A stretch of DNA of 64,000 nucleotides from JAFDVL01 sp963794955 (GTDB lineage: Bacteria; Acidobacteriota; Blastocatellia; RBC074). The DNA is taken from contig CAWCGF010000025.1 of NCBI GenBank assembly GCA_963794955.1, forward strand, positions 186,001 to 250,000, given 5' to 3'. The translations under genes were made by a program, and so were the position numbers. Below the pieces are notes generated by a model. That model did not search any database. It was not told the origin of the DNA and worked only from the letters and a program-made list of their open reading frames with translations. Positions 7,849-15,663 of the stretch are shown here, one piece after another; within the stretch, counting starts at the first letter, position 1, and the number at the start of each line of letters is the position of its first letter.

Positions 7849-8967
7849 ATGTCTAATTCATCTGGAGCCTCATCCGGCACGATCTTAATGCCACGCATGG
7901 TCACGGTAGCCGCAGTCCAGGCCGCACCAGTGTTTATGAATCTGGAAGGCAGTTTGGCCAAAGCCTTAAACCTAGTGGCCGAAGCTGCGCTAAAAAAAGC
8001 GCAACTCGTGGTTTTTCCCGAATCCTGGATACCGGGCTATCCCGCCTGGCTCGAATATTGCCGTGATGTAGCCGTGTGGAATCATCCTCCCGTAAAAAAG
8101 CTCTACGCACGGTTGGTCGAAAATAGTGTGGTAGTGCCAAGTCCCACGACCGAGGCTTTTTCTGCCGTTGCGGCGGAATATCGCTTGACCATCGTCGTGG
8201 GGATTTGTGAACGAGTGGCGGAAGGAGTGGGGCGCGGGACGCTTTATAGTTCTATGCTGACGTTCGGACCAAGCGGAGAGTTGCTTAACCATCATCGCAA
8301 ATTATTGCCCACCTATAGTGAACGATTGATTTGTGGACAGGGAGATGGGCGCGGCTTACGTTCGATCAGAACCTCTGTGGGACGCGTTGGTGGTTTGATT
8401 TCGTGGGAACACTGGACGCCGCTGGCACGCCAGGCAATGCATCAGGCAGGCGAAGACTTACACGTGGCTATTTGGCCATCGCTAGGTGAAATGGAGCAGA
8501 TCGCCTGTCGGCAATATGCGTTTGAAGGCAGAAGTTTTGTCATCGCGGCAGGATCAATTATGCGCGCTCGCGATTTGCCGCCGGAACTGGAACCGATTGC
8601 CGAAATCGCGCATAACCCTGACAAGTTAATTCTGGAGGGCGGCAGCGCCGTGATCGGCCCGGATGGTAAGTATATCGCTGGCCCAGCCTTCGATTATGAA
8701 GCTATCGTCATGGCACGCATCAACCTTAATCGTATCCGCGAAGAAAGTTTGATGATGGATGTAACAGGTCATTACAACCGACCTGACCTATTTGAACTCC
8801 GACTCAAGGTGGGCGATGTCACCAGCGTTCCGGCGTTAGCGCCTAATTCACTGGAAGATTCTCACCTGCTCACGACTTCGTTGCCGATCACAGAAGAAGT
8901 TTCCAAGGAGGTTTTGCCGGACTTTCCAGAAAATCTGGTGAATCCATCTGCCAGCAAAGTCGCGTAA
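7849..8967 (+). CDS. Nitrilase-superfamily homologue with Ser at the nucleophile position
   Basis: Protein of 372 residues with the length and layout of branch-1 nitrilases/cyanide hydratases. Catalytic Glu is present (E58 in VVFPESWIPGYP) and Lys is present (K151 in HHRKLLPTYSE). The third residue is not: the motif that is normally C-W-E-H reads GLISWEHW, with codon TCG for Ser185. A Cys appears instead at 162 (RLICGQGDG), where nitrilases usually have Trp. The protein may be inactive as a nitrilase, have an altered mechanism, or act as a binding or regulatory homologue. The ATG at 7849 follows GAGGA; a GTG at 7828 is less likely. A monocistronic unit with a strong terminator. Confidence 0.88.
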   Translation: MSNSSGASSGTILMPRMVTVAAVQAAPVFMNLEGSLAKALNLVAEAALKKAQLVVFPESWIPGYPAWLEYCRDVAVWNHPPVKKLYARLVENSVVVPSPTTEAFSAVAAEYRLTIVVGICERVAEGVGRGTLYSSMLTFGPSGELLNHHRKLLPTYSERLICGQGDGRGLRSIRTSVGRVGGLISWEHWTPLARQAMHQAGEDLHVAIWPSLGEMEQIACRQYAFEGRSFVIAAGSIMRARDLPPELEPIAEIAHNPDKLILEGGSAVIGPDGKYIAGPAFDYEAIVMARINLNRIREESLMMDVTGHYNRPDLFELRLKVGDVTSVPALAPNSLEDSHLLTTSLPITEEVSKEVLPDFPENLVNPSASKVA

Positions 8968-8991
8968 CCTTATTCCCCTCGCAAAAATGAG

Positions 8992-9023
8992 AAGCGCCGC
9001 TGAAACAAATTTCAGCGGCGCTT
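8992..9023. terminator. Intrinsic terminator after the nitrilase-like gene
   Basis: A perfect 14-base GC-rich stem with a CAAA tetraloop (8992-9005 with 9010-9023) is followed by T-rich sequence. It probably also serves the convergent 3D-domain gene. Confidence 0.85.
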
Positions 9024-9054
9024 TGTGCTTTTGCCAGACATTGTCTTGCTAGTC

Positions 9055-9708
9055 TTATTTTTTAGCCTTTTGTTTACGGCCTCCGCCATATTTAAGCACC
9101 GTCAGCCGGACGTTTTGACGACCAAAGCTGCGCGCTTCACGTGATGACGGCATCCACACATCAATGCGTTTGCCTTTGATCGCACTACCTGTGTCGTGAA
9201 CCGTGTATAGTCCCGAATAATTTCCCGCTTTGAGCTGCACCACACTACCCAGCGGAAGTACATGCGGATCTGCCGCGATGACGCCCCGCCGCACATGCGT
9301 GCCCGCTCTGGTTCTGCCCGGCAAACTATAAGCAGTGGCACGAAAAGTGGTAGGCGGTTCGATCCCCAGCCACTCTTCTTCATTGGGATTTACCATCAGT
9401 TTAGCAGATTTTATCTCTGCCACCTCGGCTTCTAAAACGAGCGGCGGATTTGCCAGTTGAACATTTGGCTCTAGGGGAGAGGCGGTCGCGGCGGTGGAAG
9501 TTTGGGGCTGCGTTTGCTCGCTGATAACAGCTTCCGTCTGAGTAGGCATCTTTGCCGTTTGAGTTTTGCTAACAGCCTGAGAAGAAGATTTTCCTAATAT
9601 TTTCCACGCTTCACTTAATAAGTGCGTTTGAGCCATCGCACTAAAACTCAGCATAATGAGGAGAGAGATTCCCACAACTATCTGGGGGACAATTTTTTTA
9701 CTACACAT
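9055..9708 (-). CDS. Secreted 3D-domain (cell-wall hydrolase-like) protein
   Basis: Exported protein of 217 residues. An N-terminal signal (IVVGISLLIMLSFSAMA) is followed by a low-complexity Thr/Gln/Ala linker (about 30-110) and a C-terminal 3D domain (about 118-210). The three-Asp signature is visible in AADPHVLPLG, YTVHDTGSAIKG and KRIDVWM. 3D domains have the double-psi barrel fold of MltA/RlpA-type peptidoglycan enzymes and act on the cell wall. It has a long upstream region and no cotranscribed neighbour. The exact glycan-cleaving activity is inferred from the family. Confidence 0.87.
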   Translation of the reverse strand: MCSKKIVPQIVVGISLLIMLSFSAMAQTHLLSEAWKILGKSSSQAVSKTQTAKMPTQTEAVISEQTQPQTSTAATASPLEPNVQLANPPLVLEAEVAEIKSAKLMVNPNEEEWLGIEPPTTFRATAYSLPGRTRAGTHVRRGVIAADPHVLPLGSVVQLKAGNYSGLYTVHDTGSAIKGKRIDVWMPSSREARSFGRQNVRLTVLKYGGGRKQKAKK

Positions 9709-10015
9709 ATTTAGCGATTACTCCGTTGAGATCGTTTTGCTCCTAGTTTAATTGGTTAATGTTACTTCGTAACTAACGTCTCCCTCCGTGCAGATCAAGC
9801 ACAAAACACACTCCATTACCGTCTGAATGTGTTGAGGGTGATGGCATAGGATCAGGTTTATTTGCTACGCTTGATCCTAGCAATTCTGAGTTTTGCAAAC
9901 AGCGTTAGTAGAAGCTACCGGCATAAAGCTCGCAAAGAGTACCATAAACCCAACGAAATGAAAAAGCCTTGCGGGGAAGAGCGAAATTAGAGTCCGGGCT
10001 TGGTTGGAAGATTAG
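9709..10015 (-). promoter_or_regulatory. Long structured leader region upstream of the 3D-domain gene
   Basis: About 300 bases without a gene precede the 3D-domain gene. They contain an imperfect hairpin, AGGATCA (9848-9854) with TGATCCT (9872-9878), and a shorter hairpin near 9772. In other phyla 3D and resuscitation-factor genes often carry c-di-AMP riboswitches, but the conserved ydaO core could not be matched here, so only 'structured leader' is claimed. Confidence 0.35.
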
Positions 10016-10987
10016 TTATCCAATTAACATCGCTTTGGCAAGATCATATTGCGAAACGGTTGCCGTCCCGATCTTACCCACTACAAGGCCAGCCGCGTGA
10101 TTAGCAATAGCAGCAGCCTCAGTAATATCGGCCCCTGCGGCCAGAGCAAGCGTCAAGGTAGCAATCACTGTATCGCCCGCACCGGTAACATCATAGACCT
10201 CCTGTGCCATCGTAGGAATATGGGTGACGGTATCCTGGCTGAGTAAAGACATGCCGTGTTCGCCGCGAGTAATGAGTACATGCGGACAATCCAGCATTTC
10301 TCGAATTCGTTGCGCCGCCGCCAACAAGGATTCTTCGTTGCTGATCTCAATCCCTGTGGCACGTTCTGCTTCGTGTTGATTCGGCGTAATCACAGTTACG
10401 GGACGATAGGCCGCAAAGTTTTTGATTTTGGGATCAAGACAAACGATCTTGCTTGCCGCCGCTGGCAGAATGCTTTGCAAGACACGTGGCGTGAGAACAC
10501 CTTTGTCATAGTCAGAAACAACGACGGCGTCTGCTCGCTGCAAAGCCGTCGTGAAAGCCGCGATCAAGGCATCTTCGGTTGCTTCCTGTAGCGGGGCTTT
10601 GCTTTCACGATCCGCCCGAATCATTTGTTGATGATGCGCCACGATGCGGGTCTTGACGGTAGTAGGCCGAGTTGCTTCGTGGATCAGAAAAGTGGTGTCA
10701 GCGCCGGCTGCCAGCAACCGGTCATGTAATCGCTCTCCGGCTCCATCCTGCCCCATCACACCTATCGGAATCGCTTGCGCTCCCAGCGCCAGCAGGTTGG
10801 AAACCACATTGCCCGCGCCGCCCGCGTGCCACGATTCGCGTTTGACTTCGACCACGGGAACAGGGGCTTCGGGCGAGATGCGCCGCACTTCGCCCCAGAT
10901 AAATTCATCCAGCATCATATCGCCCAGCACAATCAAACGCTGGTCAGCAAATTGCTGCATAATTTCCTGGGCACGCGCTGAGTTCAT
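10016..10987 (-). CDS. hldE1: D-glycero-beta-D-manno-heptose-7-phosphate kinase (HldE kinase domain / RfaE1)
   Basis: PfkB-family sugar kinase of 323 residues. The N-terminal substrate region reads VLGDMMLDEFIWGEVRRISPEAPVPVV, followed by HAGGAGNVVSNLLALGA. The C-terminal PfkB signature DVTGAGDTVIATL contains the catalytic Asp. These match the kinase half of HldE/RfaE, which phosphorylates heptose-7-phosphate at C1 in ADP-heptose synthesis. The adenylyltransferase half is absent, so it must be encoded elsewhere. The start codon overlaps the stop of the upstream heptosyltransferase gene (ATGA), giving translational coupling. Cytoplasmic; feeds LPS inner-core assembly. Confidence 0.92.
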   Translation of the reverse strand: MNSARAQEIMQQFADQRLIVLGDMMLDEFIWGEVRRISPEAPVPVVEVKRESWHAGGAGNVVSNLLALGAQAIPIGVMGQDGAGERLHDRLLAAGADTTFLIHEATRPTTVKTRIVAHHQQMIRADRESKAPLQEATEDALIAAFTTALQRADAVVVSDYDKGVLTPRVLQSILPAAASKIVCLDPKIKNFAAYRPVTVITPNQHEAERATGIEISNEESLLAAAQRIREMLDCPHVLITRGEHGMSLLSQDTVTHIPTMAQEVYDVTGAGDTVIATLTLALAAGADITEAAAIANHAAGLVVGKIGTATVSQYDLAKAMLIG

Positions 10988-12054
10988 AGCAAAACTTTCT
11001 CTATTGCCTTACTTACCTGCTCGACAGTAATGGAGCGAATACATTCCGGCTCAGCATATTCAGTGCAGGTGTACATTGCGCAAGGATTGCACGCGAAATC
11101 ATTCTGCACAAGTTCCGTGTGACGCGCTGCCCAGGGACGCCAGCGCACGGAACTAGCAGGGCCGAACAGCACGACCAGCGGCGTTCGGACGGCAGCGGCA
11201 ATATGCGCCGGGCCACTATCGTTGCCGACAAATACTTTGGCTTCTGCAATGACTGCCAGCAATTCTCCGATGCTGAGCGAGGTCAGCACGGCCAGTGTTT
11301 GGGAAGTCGCAGCTTGCACACTTTCCACTTGCGCGATTTGCTCAGAGGTCGGCGCGCCTGTCAGCACTACTTGCAAGCCGCGCGCACACAATCGCTCGGC
11401 AATGGCAGCATAGCGTTCCGGCATCCAACGTTTGGTGTAAAACTCATTCGTTGGCGCGAGGATCGCATACGGATGATTGAGGTCAACTCCAGCAGCACTC
11501 AGTTTGGCGCGCGCGGCTTCCCGCTTGTTGGGTGCCACAAAAAGCTGGGTCGGTCCCGGTTTTTCCGTCGGCAAGCCAAGCCACTTGAACCAACCAAACT
11601 GCGATTCAACCGAATGTAAATCCGTCCGCCCCAGAATTTCCTCGGCGGGTGGCACACGCAAATTGTAGGCATAGCCGTTGCGAAAATGCGCGGCTCCGAT
11701 GCGATGCTTCGCGCCGCTTAGAAACGTAAGCTGCGCACTGGTCGGCCCGCCGTGCAGGTTGATCACTGCCTTGAACTTTTTTTGGCGAAGGGCGCGGATG
11801 ATGTTGAGCCGAGAACTTAGCGAACTGCGCTTTTCCTGCTGCCCGCGCGTGAGCGGAATCGCCTCAATGTCGGGATCGGCTTCGTACAAATCCGTATAAA
11901 TCGCTTCGACCAACGTCGTGATTTGCAAATCAGGCCGCGCGCGCTTGAGCGCACGCAAATTCGCAGTGTCGAGGACAGCTTCGCCCAGATTGCGCAGCCG
12001 AATGAACAGCACGCGCGATGACTCAGGGAGTTGCTGAAAGAGAGGAACAGGCAC
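10984..12054 (-). CDS. Glycosyltransferase family 9 (ADP-heptose:LPS heptosyltransferase-like)
   Basis: GT-B glycosyltransferase of 356 residues. The N-terminal half begins SSRVLFIRLRNLGEAVLDTANLRALKRARPDLQI, typical of GT9. The C-terminal nucleotide-sugar site includes VFVGNDSGPAHIAAAVRTPLVVLFGP. GT9 enzymes such as WaaC/WaaF/WaaQ add heptose to lipid A-Kdo at the inner membrane. It lies 5 bases after the Trm112-like gene and overlaps the heptose kinase gene by 4 bases, a clear LPS-core operon. Which heptosyl linkage it makes cannot be told. Confidence 0.92.
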   Translation of the reverse strand: MPVPLFQQLPESSRVLFIRLRNLGEAVLDTANLRALKRARPDLQITTLVEAIYTDLYEADPDIEAIPLTRGQQEKRSSLSSRLNIIRALRQKKFKAVINLHGGPTSAQLTFLSGAKHRIGAAHFRNGYAYNLRVPPAEEILGRTDLHSVESQFGWFKWLGLPTEKPGPTQLFVAPNKREAARAKLSAAGVDLNHPYAILAPTNEFYTKRWMPERYAAIAERLCARGLQVVLTGAPTSEQIAQVESVQAATSQTLAVLTSLSIGELLAVIAEAKVFVGNDSGPAHIAAAVRTPLVVLFGPASSVRWRPWAARHTELVQNDFACNPCAMYTCTEYAEPECIRSITVEQVSKAIEKVLL

Positions 12055-12059
12055 GGCAA

Positions 12060-12245
12060 TTAAGCAGCAGCAGGCGTTTCTTCGATAGTGGATTCTTCGA
12101 CAATCAAGACCGGAATTTCATCACGAATTGGATAGACGCGCTGACACGCCACACATTTCAACCCGCTCCCATCCGGTTTGACTTCGATTTGCGCATGACA
12201 AGCGGGGCAAGCATAAATTTCCAACAATTCCGGCTTAATGACCAT
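12060..12245 (-). CDS. Trm112-family (YcaR-like) zinc-ribbon protein
   Basis: Protein of 61 residues with the Trm112/UPF0434 pattern. It starts with KPELLEIYACPACHAQIE and continues with a second Cys pair in LKCVACQRVYPIRDEIPVLI. The four cysteines can hold zinc. Bacterial family members commonly sit next to lipid A or LPS core genes, as here, where it starts an operon with the heptosyltransferase and heptose kinase. In eukaryotes Trm112 activates methyltransferases; the bacterial partner is not known. Confidence 0.88.
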   Translation of the reverse strand: MVIKPELLEIYACPACHAQIEVKPDGSGLKCVACQRVYPIRDEIPVLIVEESTIEETPAAA

Positions 12246-12517
12246 AAAAATTCTTCCGTTCTTCGTTGATTGAATCGGGCGCAGTATAAAGCTCTGCGTC
12301 GGGGCTTACAAGGCGGTAGAGCTTTACTGTCTGGCTCCCAGCCTTGCGCCACTGCGCGATATATTTGCATCAACCTGAGTTCTAAGCGCATTATACTTGG
12401 CATCACAGCCAGCCATGCCTTACAACAGCACGGCAAGAAAAAAAGCCTTGCCGGCAGACGAGAGGAAATTCGATGTCTTCAATTGACAGAAATGCAGGGC
12501 GCACTATACTGCGCGAG

Positions 12518-13363
12518 ATGAATAAAAAACAAAAAGATAGCTTCTTAGCCAGCCTGGGCGCGCGCCTCCGCTCATTGCGCCTAGAAGCCAACCTCACGGT
12601 CAAGGAATTTGCGGAGCGTGCTGACTTATCGCCGCGCTTCATCAATCAACTTGAAACCGGCACCGGGAATATTTCGGTGGCAGGTCTGGCGCGCGTGAGT
12701 GCCGCGCTTAACCGGACAATGGCCGAGTTGCTGCCGCCGCTTGCCTCGGATTTATCTTTGCAGGCAGAAATCTGGCGGATGCTGAGCGAGTGTGATGAGG
12801 CAGACTTGCATGCGCTGCGACAATGGATCATCAAACGAAAAGGACAGGATACTACTCCGCGCTACATTGCCTTAATTGGTATCTTAGGCGCGGGCAAATC
12901 CACGTTGGGGCCATTGCTCGCTAAAGCACTGAAGACCGAGTTTATTGAGCTGGATCATCAGATTGAAGAAGCGGCGGGCATGTCGCTGGCGGATATTTTT
13001 GCGACGCACGGCGAAAGCTATTACCGAGACCTGGAACATGAAACTTTAGCGCGTCTCTTTGCCACCTCACGCGGCTGTGTGTTCGCGCCCGGTGGTTCGA
13101 TTGTCACTGACTCGGAAAGTTGGAATCTCGTCAAACAGCGCTGCTTTACGGTTTGGTTGCATGCCACGCCGGAAGAGTTGATGAAGCGGACAAAGAGGAA
13201 AGGAAATCCGCGCTTACTGAGCCGCCCATCCGTGTTGACCGATATGAAAGGTTTGCTGGCGCGCCGCGAACCACTCTACGCCGAATCACAACTTGCGATT
13301 AAAACGTCGGGCAAACTTCCAGCCAAAGTCCTGCATGAAATCCTGGCAGCAGTTCCGTCCTAA
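12518..13363 (+). CDS. BzdR/BoxR-type regulator (XRE helix-turn-helix fused to shikimate-kinase-like domain)
   Basis: Protein of about 281 residues. An XRE helix-turn-helix occupies about 10-70 (RLRSLRLEANLTVKEFAE, SPRFINQLETGTGNIS). A linker leads to a shikimate-kinase-like domain (about 115-281) with Walker A LIGILGAGKSTLG, LDHQIEE and the FAPGGSIV motif. This fusion is the architecture of BzdR and BoxR, repressors of benzoate degradation whose kinase-like domain binds benzoyl-CoA. A similar aromatic-CoA effector is inferred, not shown. The ATG at 12518 is preferred because the conserved domain starts right after it. The nearest catabolic genes are the GlcD-like oxidase (convergent) and the extradiol operon 5 kb away. 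Confidence 0.87.
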   Translation: MNKKQKDSFLASLGARLRSLRLEANLTVKEFAERADLSPRFINQLETGTGNISVAGLARVSAALNRTMAELLPPLASDLSLQAEIWRMLSECDEADLHALRQWIIKRKGQDTTPRYIALIGILGAGKSTLGPLLAKALKTEFIELDHQIEEAAGMSLADIFATHGESYYRDLEHETLARLFATSRGCVFAPGGSIVTDSESWNLVKQRCFTVWLHATPEELMKRTKRKGNPRLLSRPSVLTDMKGLLARREPLYAESQLAIKTSGKLPAKVLHEILAAVPS

Positions 13364-13367
13364 CACC

Positions 13368-14867
13368 TTATAGCAGTTGTTCAGCAAACAGATTGCCGCG
13401 TCCCAGAATCCCCGCCGGATCAAATGTCCGTTTAAGGTTGGCCATGGCCCGCAACCCAGCTTCACCATAGAGCATTTGCAAATACTCGCGTTTCAGTTTC
13501 CCAATGCCGTGTTCAGCAGAAATCGTGCCGCCCAATTCCACCCCGCGTGCGATAAAGCGCCCATAAAGCTCATGCGCCTGTGCCGCTTCGTCCACATTGC
13601 GCGGCAGAATGTTGACGTGTACGTGGTTGTCACCGATGTGGCCGAAGATCAAGTATTGCAAACCGCAGGCGCGCAACACGTCCTGATAAAACTGCAACAT
13701 CGTGGCAAAGGCTTCATCCGGCACGGCAATATCCGTCGCCACTTTACGTTGCCCGTGCCGCGTAATCCATTCGTTGATGGATACGGGCAATTCGTGCCGA
13801 AAATCACGCAGCGACTGCTGATCGCTTTCATTCACTGCAAACCACGATTCGTCCAAACGCGCGTCATGCTGCTCCAACAATTCCAGCCACTGACTCATTA
13901 AGGCGTCTTCGGTTTCTGGCGTGACCTCCTGCTCAAAGAAAATGGCTCCGGCGACGCCTTCCGGCACACGCGGATTGCGACTGCGCATAAAGTTCAGTGA
14001 TTGATCGTCGAAGTATTCCAACGCGCGGGCGTCAATTCCTGGCGTTGGAGAAGACACTTGGCGCGTCTGCAACGATTGCGCACGCGCTGAGCGCACGAAA
14101 GCCAACACATCAGCTTCCGTCGCAAAAAAAACTAACCCCGCCAGCAACCCTGCTGGACGCGACAGCAAATCCACTTCGATTTCAGTGATGACGCCGAGCG
14201 TGCCTTCGCTGCCGATGAACAAATCAATCGCGTCCATCCCCGGCGCGACAAAATATCCGGCGGCGTGTTTGCGCGTCTGCGGCATTTGGTAGGCGGGCAA
14301 TTGTGCCTCAATCTCTCGCCCATTGAGCAGGGGGATTTTCAACCGCCCCGCCGCCGTCGCAAAAATCTGCCCGCGTTTCAATTCAAGCCGCTCGCCCGTC
14401 GCCAGCACAATATGCAAACGCCGAATGTAATTGCGCGTCGCGCCATATTTGAAACTTCGCGCGCCCGAAGCATTAGTCGAAACGCTGCCTCCAATGAAGC
14501 AGCCCCATTCGGTCGGATCAGGCGGATAAAACAGGCCGCGCGCCGCCGCTGCCGTTTGCAAATCACGTAAGCTAACGCCAGCCTGCAACGTCGCGCGTCC
14601 ACCGCTGGCATCACCTGCAATACTCACAATGCGCGCCAGGCGATCTGTGGCCAGCACGATGCCACCGAACGGAACGCGCCCACCGGTAATGCCTGAACCC
14701 GCGCCGGAAACGGTGACAGGCGTTTGTGTTTGACTCGCTTCGTGTAAGGCGGCAGCAACTTCCTCAGCATTATCGGGAAAAAGCACGCGCGCAGCATATC
14801 CGCCTTTTATGTTGCTTGCATCGGTCAGGTAAGATTGGATTTCATCCAGGTTCGATTTTGTCAGCAT
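13368..14867 (-). CDS. FAD-linked oxidase, GlcD / D-lactate dehydrogenase family
   Basis: Flavoprotein of about 499 residues. The N-terminal FAD_binding_4 (PCMH) domain contains VTVSGAGSGITGG and the FAD-linking region DPTEWGCFIGGSVSTNASG. The C-terminal oxidase domain ends with ISAEHGIGKLKREYL, FDPAGILGRGNLF, as in glycolate oxidase GlcD and bacterial D-lactate dehydrogenases. It probably oxidises a 2-hydroxyacid in the cytoplasm or at the membrane, passing electrons to quinone or an Fe-S partner. No GlcE/GlcF neighbour is present. The ATG at 14867 begins the conserved part; its 3' end lies only 4 bases from the convergent BzdR-type gene. Confidence 0.9.
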   Translation of the reverse strand: MLTKSNLDEIQSYLTDASNIKGGYAARVLFPDNAEEVAAALHEASQTQTPVTVSGAGSGITGGRVPFGGIVLATDRLARIVSIAGDASGGRATLQAGVSLRDLQTAAAARGLFYPPDPTEWGCFIGGSVSTNASGARSFKYGATRNYIRRLHIVLATGERLELKRGQIFATAAGRLKIPLLNGREIEAQLPAYQMPQTRKHAAGYFVAPGMDAIDLFIGSEGTLGVITEIEVDLLSRPAGLLAGLVFFATEADVLAFVRSARAQSLQTRQVSSPTPGIDARALEYFDDQSLNFMRSRNPRVPEGVAGAIFFEQEVTPETEDALMSQWLELLEQHDARLDESWFAVNESDQQSLRDFRHELPVSINEWITRHGQRKVATDIAVPDEAFATMLQFYQDVLRACGLQYLIFGHIGDNHVHVNILPRNVDEAAQAHELYGRFIARGVELGGTISAEHGIGKLKREYLQMLYGEAGLRAMANLKRTFDPAGILGRGNLFAEQLL

Positions 14868-15116
14868 AGCCAATGATAAATACAGTGTGGAGATAGTTGT
14901 GCTAACGGCACGCCCTGCCTCGGCGGGCATATTCGCGCACTAGGACGAAGGCCGCGCCACCATATAGTACGGAAAACAACTCCGCACTGTACAGTGCCGC
15001 AGCCTCGGGAGCGAGGTATCTTTGGCTACTACACATACAAAAACACTTGGCAAGGCAGATTAGCCGAGTTGCTTGTTGTCGCCGCCGGGTAACACGCAAG
15101 CTTCTGCGAAACAAAA

Positions 15117-15302
15117 TCAATAGCAGCGGATTTCGTTCACCCCCCTGCTGGCTCGTGGGCCTGGCACCGCGCCCCAATGACTCGTGGCCCCCACATCAAT
15201 GGCAGCGGCTTGTGGGTCATAGGGCGTCAGCGGGCTTTCGGTAGCAGGCGGCTTCGTGGCATGCGGCGTTTTACGCGCACTGGGTTTGGCGGGGCGTTTC
15301 AT
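15117..15302 (-). pseudogene. Truncated IS110-family transposase N-terminus
   Basis: The reading frame starts at an ATG with AGGAGA upstream (MKRPAKPSARKTP) and reaches PQAAAIDVGATSHWGAVPG, the first catalytic-domain motif of IS110-type DEDD transposases (IDVGA with the leading Asp). Homology then stops abruptly and the frame ends after a few unrelated residues. Only the first 50 or so residues remain, so the element is dead. The 15303-15590 stretch upstream would correspond to the non-coding left end of the insertion sequence. Confidence 0.65.
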
Positions 15303-15590
15303 GCGAGTTCTCCTGGTCGTGGTTAGCCCCGCTCGACGCGCAGCGCAGGAGTTCATAACTTGAGTAAGTTCCTGGGCGGGACCAAGCCACTGTGGGCTTG
15401 TCACTACGGTCATCATGACGGACTCCTGTGACCACACTCCGCGCGCGGGTTTTGGGATGACACCAATGCCCGCTCGCCCTGCACGAAAAGTGCGCATGCG
15501 CTGACTCCGCGTTTCTGCTTGTCGTCCGCCCCGCTTTGGAGGCTGGGGCATTTCAGTCGCAAGCACTCCGCGCAGGGCAATCATTTTCCT
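15303..15590 (-). mobile_element. Probable IS110 left-end non-coding segment
   Basis: About 290 bases upstream of the truncated transposase contain no supported gene. In IS110 elements this position carries the bridge RNA (guide RNA) region. No conserved fold could be verified by eye, so the call rests on position only. The adjacent 14931-15116 stretch likewise holds no recognisable gene. Confidence 0.35.
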
Positions 15591-15663
15591 TTAGCAAATT
15601 TTCGTGTCTTACAAAGGAGTTGAGATACAGGGATCGAACGCTTTGCGTTAGAATCAGGCCACT

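Noticed and set aside
9709..10015. c-di-AMP (ydaO/yuaA) riboswitch
   Set aside because: The gene context fits, but the conserved core motifs could not be matched by eye; only a structured leader is claimed.
15303..15590. Complete IS110 insertion sequence
   Set aside because: The transposase stops after its first motif and no right end is visible.
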